DNA of 6,084 bases from DAOOPX01 sp964653045 (GTDB lineage Bacteria > Patescibacteriota > Microgenomatia > UBA1400 > PJMF01). This document shows, piece after piece, positions 1-4,384 of this stretch (within the stretch, counting starts at the first letter, position 1; every line of letters begins with the position of its first letter). Below the pieces are notes generated by a model. The model saw only the letters and a program-made list of their open reading frames with translations, was not told where the DNA came from and ran no database searches. The DNA is taken from the NCBI GenBank assembly GCA_964653045.1, contig CAZZBW010000033.1:1-6084 (forward strand), written 5' to 3'. Made by a program: the position numbers and the translations under genes.

Positions 1-1
1 C

Positions 2-463
2 GCGGGCTTGAAAAGACGGATTGAGCGGGTCGAGGGCATCGAGGTACGCAATGCTGAGCACGGTGTCAGAATCGCCCGCGCCCTGTTTGCGGAACATTTT
101 GTCGATAAATTTCGGGCGGAAAAAGGCCTAAGTATTATTTCCAACATGCCAATAATTACAGTCAGGGGCGAAAAAAAACAAAAGAAAAAAGTCTTAAGCC
201 TGGTCAACACTTCTCGAAGCCGTTCGGCAATTTCTAGAGAATTGGCAGAAGAACTAGGACTTCTCAACTTCGAAGACTTGCTCTGGCAACAACAGGAGGC
301 GGTTGAAGGAAAAGTTCCAGTGGTTGAAGTTGAGTTCGAACTCAAGGGCGAACTCATTAGAACAGCAATGAAAGCTCTCAGTCGTCTGAATCGCAAAAAA
401 TATAAGGTCGAGCTGGGACGCGAGGACATCAAACAATTTTTAATCGGAGAAATCGAGGAGTGA
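2..463 (+). CDS. RimK/LysX-type retropepsin-like protein, 5'-truncated, with altered DTG motif
   Basis: The frame is open to the left edge. A TTG at 8 could start a 151-residue protein, but no ribosome site fits in the 7 bases before it, so I treat the gene as cut. Residue numbers here count that TTG as 1. Residues 45-148 resemble the PF05618 family ('ATP-dependent zinc protease', retropepsin fold, often next to or fused with RimK-type ATP-grasp ligases). The pattern is a strand VLSLV, then N67-T68-S69 where family members have D-T-G/A, then SAISRELAEELGL, then VPVVEVEFELKG, and finally an LGRED motif before a hydrophobic end. The Asp-to-Asn change would remove the catalytic acid of an aspartic protease, so this may be a binding domain rather than an enzyme. 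Residues 1-45 are basic and charged; I do not recognise them, and they may be the end of an upstream ligase domain. The gene overlaps the next one by GTGA. The fold call is moderately sure; the function is unknown. Confidence 0.62.
   Translation, partial: AGLKRRIERVEGIEVRNAEHGVRIARALFAEHFVDKFRAEKGLSIISNMPIITVRGEKKQKKKVLSLVNTSRSRSAISRELAEELGLLNFEDLLWQQQEAVEGKVPVVEVEFELKGELIRTAMKALSRLNRKKYKVELGREDIKQFLIGEIEE
446..459 (+). promoter_or_regulatory. Ribosome binding site supporting the GTG start at 460
   Basis: GGAGA at 446-450 lies 9 bases before the GTG at 460. A second purine run (GAGGAG, 455-460) touches the start itself. Together with the GTGA overlap with the upstream stop, this supports 460 as the start of the DUF1704 gene by translational coupling, with no need for a later ATG. 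Confidence 0.5.
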
Positions 464-1419
464 TCCAAATCAATCAGCTCGTTCCACTCAACTTAGTAGA
501 AGAAAAAAATCATTTTTTTGCTGATCAAACTTACAATCCTCAATTTATATATGAAGAAAATCAGATCGGGCAGTCCTTAACCGAGTACGGACTGCCCGAT
601 CACCACCTCACTGAGCTAGCAGAAAAAATCGTCAAAAAAGCATATTTCGGGCGAAACGAAGCCGAGCTAAAAGCCCTTCAAGGAAAAAAATGCTCCCAAA
701 ATCAAGTTGAGAGCACCGCCAAAGCTTTCCTGAAGCTGCACCATCTTGAAGAACGATTCTCAATCCAGTTTTCCCAAAGCTTTGTTTCTCGAGCCGCAAT
801 TACTACCAATACAATAAAATTTCGCTTGCCTATTGAGTACCGTCAAGAAGGCCTGATCGGAGCACTTTATCACGAAATTGGTACACATGCTTTGAGAAGA
901 ATAAATTACGAGCAACAACCTTGGTTTAAAAAGAAAAATCAATTTGGCTTTGAAAGTTATCTGGAAACTGAAGAAGGATTGGCCACGATTCACTCTCTTT
1001 TGGCCAAAACTTTCCCCATTGCCGTCAATACAGCCTTACTTTACTTGACCTCCAGTTTCGCCCAAACCCACAGTTTTACTGAGACTTATCACATGCTCAG
1101 CAAGTACATGCAGGACCGAGAACGACGCTGGAGCTACGTGTTTCGCCAGAAAAGAGGTTTAGCCGATACTGCAAAACCAGGGGGATTTACCAAGGATCTA
1201 CTTTATTTTTCCGGACTTGCTAAAGTTTATCATTGGCTGAAAAATCACCAATTTGATCCGACAAAGCTATATTATGGTAAACTCAGCCTGGAAGATGTAC
1301 CCAAAGCCGAGCAGCTCAATCCTGACTTCCAACCGCTCCTACCTAGTTTTTTTGTTAGTTCACCACTCAAGTATGCTAAAAAAATTCAAGCTATCGGCGA
1401 GCTCAATTTGCTAGATTAG
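460..1419 (+). CDS. DUF1704 / tyrosine-phenylalanine carboxypeptidase-domain zinc metallopeptidase
   Basis: This 319-residue protein matches the DUF1704 (PF08014) family, which includes bacterial 'QEGLA motif' proteins and the eukaryotic MATCAP/TMCP enzymes that trim tubulin C-termini. The metal site is visible: HEIGTH at residues 138-143 (HExxxH, with H138 and H143 as zinc ligands and E139 as base), followed by ALRRIN. The family's second signature appears as EEGLA at 171-175 in place of QEGLA, with the EGL glutamate the likely third zinc ligand. The C-terminal half is helical and aromatic, and I see no signal peptide or membrane segment, so it should be cytoplasmic. Length is close to that of a bare family domain. 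The GTG start overlaps the upstream stop (GTGA), tying it to the retropepsin-like gene. A 13-bp perfect inverted repeat lies in the weakly conserved N-terminal part. It probably removes C-terminal residues from a peptide or protein; the substrate is unknown. Confidence 0.82.
   Translation: MIQINQLVPLNLVEEKNHFFADQTYNPQFIYEENQIGQSLTEYGLPDHHLTELAEKIVKKAYFGRNEAELKALQGKKCSQNQVESTAKAFLKLHHLEERFSIQFSQSFVSRAAITTNTIKFRLPIEYRQEGLIGALYHEIGTHALRRINYEQQPWFKKKNQFGFESYLETEEGLATIHSLLAKTFPIAVNTALLYLTSSFAQTHSFTETYHMLSKYMQDRERRWSYVFRQKRGLADTAKPGGFTKDLLYFSGLAKVYHWLKNHQFDPTKLYYGKLSLEDVPKAEQLNPDFQPLLPSFFVSSPLKYAKKIQAIGELNLLD
564..601. repeat. Perfect 13-bp inverted repeat inside the DUF1704 gene
   Basis: Arms at 564-576 and 589-601 are exact reverse complements (GATCGGGCAGTCC and its complement) around a 12-base spacer. 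It lies wholly in coding sequence (about residues 35-48), has no T-tract after it, and is unrelated in sequence to the other inverted repeats of the window. Confidence 0.9.
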
Positions 1420-1500
1420 AAAATACCATTTTAGATTAAAAATATATATTTTGATATTTTTTGGTAAATTTATCACACAGTCTATATACTGCCTATCCTA
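1420..1500. other. AT-rich intergenic gap with palindromic A/T stretch
   Basis: This gap is strongly AT-rich compared with the flanking genes. It contains a perfect 14-bp palindrome (1439-1452). Alternatively, an 8-bp A/T stem can form (1438-1445 with 1454-1461) that runs into a short T-run. The stem has no G-C pairs, so it is at best a weak terminator for the DUF1704 gene. The word TTGATAT occurs at 1451, 1501 and 1511, and again at 2945 in the next large gap. Confidence 0.45.
1461..1490 (+). promoter_or_regulatory. Candidate sigma-70-type promoter for the YgjP-like gene
   Basis: A -35-like TTGGTA (1461-1466, 4 of 6 to consensus) and a -10-like TATACT (1485-1490, 5 of 6) are separated by 18 bases in an AT-rich gap. 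Transcription would begin near 1497, leaving at most about 20 bases of leader before the ATG at 1516. Seen by eye only. Confidence 0.38.
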
Positions 1501-1515
1501 TTGATATTATTTGAT

Positions 1516-2181
1516 ATGAATTCTGACACATATACAGTTCAAACCACCAAAGCCAAAACTCGACTGAGTCTGAAACTGGGAAAAGATGGTGAAATTCTTG
1601 TCGCCGCCCCCAAGCTTACGCCGCACTGGCTAATTGAAAAGTTTATTAAGAATAACCAAGAGTGGATTGCGCGCGCTCGCGCGCGCCAACAACGCCAGTC
1701 TCCTTTAATTACCGATTCAACTATTCTCCTGTTTGGTAACAAATTTCAGCGCTCTACAAGGGTCATTGAAAACCAATTGCCAGGTTACTATATACTTAAC
1801 CAAGAGCTAATTTATAATCCTATCAATCCCAACCAACCTGATAAATTTGCTCAAACCCAACTCAAAAGATTTCTGCGAACCACCGCCTCAACATACTTGG
1901 GCCAAAGAACTGCGCAACTGGCGGAGATCATGGGCGAAAAGTATCTGAGCATCGGACTACGCGAGCAATCGTCCCGTTGGGGGAGCTGTAGCTCGCGAGG
2001 GCACTTGAGCTTCAATTGGCGTTTGGTCCATTTCCCTACCGCTGTAATTGATTACGTCATTATTCACGAATTGGCGCACTTGAACCAGCCTAATCACTCA
2101 CGCCAGTTTTGGCAACTGGTGGCAAAGTACTGTCCAGAATATCAGCTACATCGGAATGCACTCAAGCGTCACACTTTATAA
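1516..2181 (+). CDS. YgjP-like M48-family (DUF45) metallopeptidase
   Basis: This is a 221-residue protein of the COG1451/DUF45 (PF01863, YgjP-like) family of small soluble zinc peptidases related to WSS1. The C-terminal third is diagnostic. A block reading SSRWGSCSSRG and then LSFNWRLV precedes HELAHLNQPNH at residues 184-194, where H184, E185 and H188 form HExxH and H194 is the third zinc ligand. RQFW then follows, as is usual in the family. The N-terminus has the family layout of charged strands, a dG.i.V.aP turn, and a helix with WI. I chose ATG 1516; the TTG at 1501 would add five residues (MILFD). Neither start has a Shine-Dalgarno sequence. Residues about 52-56 are an Ala-Arg run encoded by alternating GC. 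The family is widespread; its physiological substrate is not settled. No functional link to the neighbours is apparent. Confidence 0.85.
   Translation: MNSDTYTVQTTKAKTRLSLKLGKDGEILVAAPKLTPHWLIEKFIKNNQEWIARARARQQRQSPLITDSTILLFGNKFQRSTRVIENQLPGYYILNQELIYNPINPNQPDKFAQTQLKRFLRTTASTYLGQRTAQLAEIMGEKYLSIGLREQSSRWGSCSSRGHLSFNWRLVHFPTAVIDYVIIHELAHLNQPNHSRQFWQLVAKYCPEYQLHRNALKRHTL
1669..1686. repeat. Alternating GC tract, self-complementary
   Basis: The 18 bases are GCGCGCGC, then TC, then GCGCGCGC: two 8-base self-complementary blocks inside the YgjP-like gene, encoding an Ala-Arg run. As a hairpin it forms 7 G/C pairs around a 4-base loop. Alternating purine-pyrimidine GC also favours left-handed DNA. 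It stands out in an AT-leaning region. Confidence 0.8.
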
Positions 2182-2257
2182 CTCATCTTGACTGACCTAA
2201 ACAAGGTCACTCGCCCTTAGCGATGTGCAATAATACCGTTTACTCAGAGAGTCAATT
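2182..2257. other. Short intergenic gap with a 6-bp hairpin
   Basis: A small stem, TGACCT at 2193-2198 with AGGTCA at 2204-2209 (5-base loop), lies between the YgjP-like gene and the delta-like gene. No T-tract follows, so it is not a typical terminator. The next gene has a weak purine-rich ribosome site, AGAGAG at 2246-2251, six bases before its ATG. I see no convincing promoter. Confidence 0.4.
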
Positions 2258-2944
2258 ATGATTATTCTTCACGGTGATCACCAACCAGATTCAAGAAAAC
2301 GTCTAGTTGAGCTGATGGATGCAGCACAAGCCGCCCAACAAAATATTACGGCTCGGGATGCTGACTCGACGACTCCCGATGAAATCTATGCTATTTTGGG
2401 ACGCGAGTCGCTTTTCGGTCAGACTGAGCTAGTCGTGATCGAGGGTCTGCACTCACTACCAACTGGCAATAAACGTAAAGAACTAACTAGGATTTTGGCT
2501 GAGCACAGCCAAAATCCCAACATTATTCTTTGGGAAAAAAAATCGTTATCCGCAACGCAACTCAAAAAATTTCCCAAGGCTCGAGTCCAAGAGTATAAAA
2601 TTGCAAAACAGCTGTTTGTCTGGCTTGACTCCTTATCCCCCCAAACTGACAAGTCGCGACTAATCAAGCTATTTCACCAGGTTTCTGATCAAGAAAGTAG
2701 TGAGCTAGGATTTTTGATGCTGGCGCGCCAGCTGCGGCTATTAATCCAAACTAAAGAGGGGATCAAGCCGCCAGCTGGCGCGCCATTCATGATCACCAAA
2801 CTGCGTCGTCAAACTTCGTTTTTTACCATGCCTCAGCTACTCAAACTCCATGCTCAGTTACTGGACATTGACGTTCGCCAGAAGACCGGTCAAGCTCATC
2901 TTGATCTACAAGCTGAGCTTGACCTTTGGCTAATGCAGTTGTAA
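2258..2944 (+). CDS. holA: Small DNA polymerase III delta subunit-like clamp-loader protein
   Basis: This 228-residue protein has the signatures of the DNA polymerase III delta (HolA) family in its compact form; typical delta is about 340 residues. The start, MIILHGDHQPDSRKRL, fits the first strand and helix of the degenerate AAA+ fold, and no Walker A is expected in delta. SLFGQTELVVIEGL (residues 51-64) matches the element in which a Leu-Phe pair (here L52-F53) wedges open the sliding clamp. The C-terminal collar region is recognisable from MLARQLRLL (154-162) through KLRRQTSFFT to LLDIDVRQKTG (201-211). Delta opens the beta clamp for loading at primer ends. The gene carries three strong inverted repeats (2490-2517, 2721-2785, 2888-2924), the densest cluster in the window, yet the frame is intact. 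The loss of about 100 residues would fall mainly in the middle. An uncharacterised delta paralogue is the main alternative. Confidence 0.72.
   Translation: MIILHGDHQPDSRKRLVELMDAAQAAQQNITARDADSTTPDEIYAILGRESLFGQTELVVIEGLHSLPTGNKRKELTRILAEHSQNPNIILWEKKSLSATQLKKFPKARVQEYKIAKQLFVWLDSLSPQTDKSRLIKLFHQVSDQESSELGFLMLARQLRLLIQTKEGIKPPAGAPFMITKLRRQTSFFTMPQLLKLHAQLLDIDVRQKTGQAHLDLQAELDLWLMQL
2490..2517. repeat. Perfect 11-bp inverted repeat inside the delta-like gene
   Basis: GGATTTTGGCT at 2490-2500 pairs exactly with 2507-2517 around a 6-base loop (2501-2506). It is inside coding sequence and has no T-tract. Confidence 0.88.
2721..2785. repeat. 14-bp (extended 19-bp) inverted repeat inside the delta-like gene
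   Basis: TGGCGCGCCAGCTG at 2721-2734 pairs perfectly with 2772-2785. After one unpaired base, a further five pairs form (2735-2739 with 2766-2770), leaving a 26-base loop. Each arm contains the octamer GGCGCGCC. Arm 1 encodes part of the conserved LARQLRL segment; arm 2 encodes a PPAGAP loop. Confidence 0.9.
2888..2924. repeat. 11-bp plus 4-bp inverted repeat near the 3' end of the delta-like gene
   Basis: GGTCAAGCTCA at 2888-2898 pairs perfectly with 2914-2924. After one mismatch the stem continues for four more pairs (2900-2903 with 2909-2912) and closes on a 5-base loop. It ends 20 bases before the end of the coding region. There is no following T-run, so it does not read as an intrinsic terminator. 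Confidence 0.9.
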
Positions 2945-2961
2945 ATTGATATTGCTTAATT

Positions 2962-2980
2962 TGTCATACAAAGTATGACA
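2962..2980 (+). promoter_or_regulatory. Perfect 8-bp inverted repeat upstream of the mutase gene, possible operator
   Basis: TGTCATAC, AAA, GTATGACA is a perfectly symmetric 19-base site in the gap before the mutase gene, ending 33 bases before its ATG. Size and symmetry fit a dimeric helix-turn-helix repressor site. Promoter-like words surround it (TTGTCA at 2961-2966, ATGACA at 2975-2980, CATAAT at 2987-2992), but no pair has ideal spacing. It could instead act as a leader hairpin; no T-tract follows. Confidence 0.42.
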
Positions 2981-3004
2981 CATAGACATAATAATTAATT
3001 CAAA

Positions 3005-3010
3005 AAGGAG
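3005..3010 (+). promoter_or_regulatory. Ribosome binding site, tightly spaced, for the mutase gene
   Basis: AAGGAG lies only 3 bases (CTT) before the ATG at 3014. It is the best Shine-Dalgarno match in the window but closer to the start than usual. The isomerase gene has the same layout, which argues that tight spacing is normal here. Confidence 0.6.
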
Positions 3011-3013
3011 CTT

Positions 3014-4384
3014 ATGCCCACAAATCCTGAAATTTTCAGAGCTTATGATATTCGAGGTATCTATCCTACTGAACTGGATGAAACTACCGCATATGATTTA
3101 GGTAAAGCATTTGCTAAGCTGATCGTTGAGGAAACAAAAAATTCGACACCAAAGATTGTTGTATCGCAAGATATGAGACTGTCTTCTCCACAGCTAACAA
3201 AATCTTTAATTGAAGGGCTGGTTGACAGCGGCGTCACGGTAATTAATATTGGTTTGGCCAGCACCCCCACTATGTACTTTGCCACAGCTTTCTTCAATTA
3301 TGACGGAGGAATTCAGGTCTCTGCCTCACACAATCCCGCCAATCACAACGGCTTCAAGCTGGTTAGGTCCAGAGCAACGACAGTCAACGAAAACAACGGC
3401 ATCTTTACGCTTCGTAAGTGGGTTAAAGATAAAGAAGGCCCTACTTCAGTTACAAAAAAAGGTGTAGTTATTGAAAAAAATGATGTGCTAAGTCACTTAG
3501 TCAGCGAACAGACAAAAGATCTAAACGCAGACAAAATCAAGAAATTTAAGATTGCAATCGATGTAGCCAACTCCATGGGAGCTATAGACCTGAGTCCTTT
3601 AATAAGCATGCTTCCATGTCAAATTGAAAAAATTAATTTCAATCTTGATGGTAGTTTCCCAGCTCACGAAGCTGATCCACTTAAAGATGAAAATATCCAG
3701 CAGCTTAAACAACAAGTGCTTAAAACTAAAGCCGATTTAGGCATAGCCACTGATGGAGATAATGATCGGGTTTTCATCGTCATGGAAAATGGACAAACCT
3801 TGCCCCCAGAAATTTTACGCGGCATCCTAGCGCAGATTGTCTTAGAAAAACACCCAAACGCTTCAATTGGATATGATGTTAGGCCAGGTAAAGCAACAGT
3901 TGACATGATTAACGAGGCTGGAGGTAAACCGTTCATCACCAAGGTCGGGCATTCGCTGATTAAAGCTGAGATGATTGCTCATGACTCGCCGTTCTCAGGC
4001 GAGTCATCTGGTCACTTTTTTTATAAATTTCCGTACGGTTCATTTGAAGCACCGGTCAAGATGCTCTCAGATTTCATTAGCTGGTTGAGTAAACATAGCC
4101 AGCCCCTATCACAAATAGTTAAGCCTTATCAGAAGTATTTTCACTCAGGTGAGATCAATTCCGAAGTAAAAGACAAAGAGGCAGTGTTTAATCGCCTAAA
4201 AACCAAATATCAGAACGCCCCAAAGCAAAGTGATCTAGATGGACTGTATTTTGAGTATCCAGATTTTTGGTTTAACGTCCGCGCCAGCAACACCGAACCC
4301 AAAATCCGTCTCAACCTTGAAGCAGTGTCAAAAGAGGTGATGGAGCAAAAACGCGACGAAGTGTTGACATTAATTAGACAATGA
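3014..4384 (+). CDS. manB: Phosphomannomutase/phosphoglucomutase (alpha-D-phosphohexomutase)
   Basis: This 456-residue cytoplasmic enzyme interconverts hexose 6- and 1-phosphates (mannose and/or glucose), supplying precursors for GDP-mannose or UDP-glucose. All four hallmark loops of the phosphohexomutase family are present in order: RAYDIRG near residue 9 and the active-site SASHNP at 103-108 (phosphoserine S105); the Mg-binding DGDNDR at 247-252; the sugar-recognition GESSGH at 329-334; and the phosphate-binding RASNTEPKIRL starting at 423. Length is typical for the bacterial PMM/PGM branch, so it looks complete and active. Substrate preference cannot be read from sequence; the adjoining PGI/PMI gene favours mannose and glucose use. 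The stop overlaps the next start (ATGA), so the phosphatase is likely co-translated. Two strong hairpins fall inside the gene, at 3619-3648 and at 3981-4007; the second abuts the GESSGH codons. Confidence 0.93.
   Translation: MPTNPEIFRAYDIRGIYPTELDETTAYDLGKAFAKLIVEETKNSTPKIVVSQDMRLSSPQLTKSLIEGLVDSGVTVINIGLASTPTMYFATAFFNYDGGIQVSASHNPANHNGFKLVRSRATTVNENNGIFTLRKWVKDKEGPTSVTKKGVVIEKNDVLSHLVSEQTKDLNADKIKKFKIAIDVANSMGAIDLSPLISMLPCQIEKINFNLDGSFPAHEADPLKDENIQQLKQQVLKTKADLGIATDGDNDRVFIVMENGQTLPPEILRGILAQIVLEKHPNASIGYDVRPGKATVDMINEAGGKPFITKVGHSLIKAEMIAHDSPFSGESSGHFFYKFPYGSFEAPVKMLSDFISWLSKHSQPLSQIVKPYQKYFHSGEINSEVKDKEAVFNRLKTKYQNAPKQSDLDGLYFEYPDFWFNVRASNTEPKIRLNLEAVSKEVMEQKRDEVLTLIRQ
3619..3648. repeat. 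11-bp inverted repeat with one bulge inside the mutase gene
   Basis: 3619-3629 pairs with 3637-3648 (TCAAATTGAAA against TTTCAATCTTGA) with a single bulged C at 3644 and a 7-base loop. It is AT-rich and therefore less striking than the GC-rich examples. Confidence 0.75.
3981..4007. repeat. Perfect 10-bp inverted repeat inside the mutase gene
   Basis: ATGACTCGCC at 3981-3990 pairs exactly with 3998-4007 around a 7-base loop. It encodes HDSPFSGES, running into the start of the sugar-recognition motif GESSGH. Confidence 0.88.

Noticed and set aside
8..10. TTG as the true start of the first gene
   Set aside because: The frame is open to the window edge and there is no room for, or sign of, a ribosome site. 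A longer protein starting upstream is more likely.
503..519. A7-TCA-T7 hairpin or slippage site
   Set aside because: It is an AT-only stem of 7 bp in an AT-leaning gene, expected by chance; the reading frame shows no shift.
1438..1462. A/T stem plus T-run after the DUF1704 gene as a terminator
   Set aside because: The stem has no G-C pairs and would be unstable; kept only as a remark on the gap.
2193..2209. Hairpin after the YgjP-like gene as a rho-independent terminator
   Set aside because: The stem is only 6 bp and no T-run follows.
3664..3942. Minus-strand open frame opposite the mutase gene, and the other antisense or shifted frames at 254-436, 760-993, 1539-1742, 2419-2667, 3061-3297, 3249-3467 and 4210-4491
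   Set aside because: All lie inside strongly supported plus-strand genes and show no recognisable domain or ribosome site; they are shadows.
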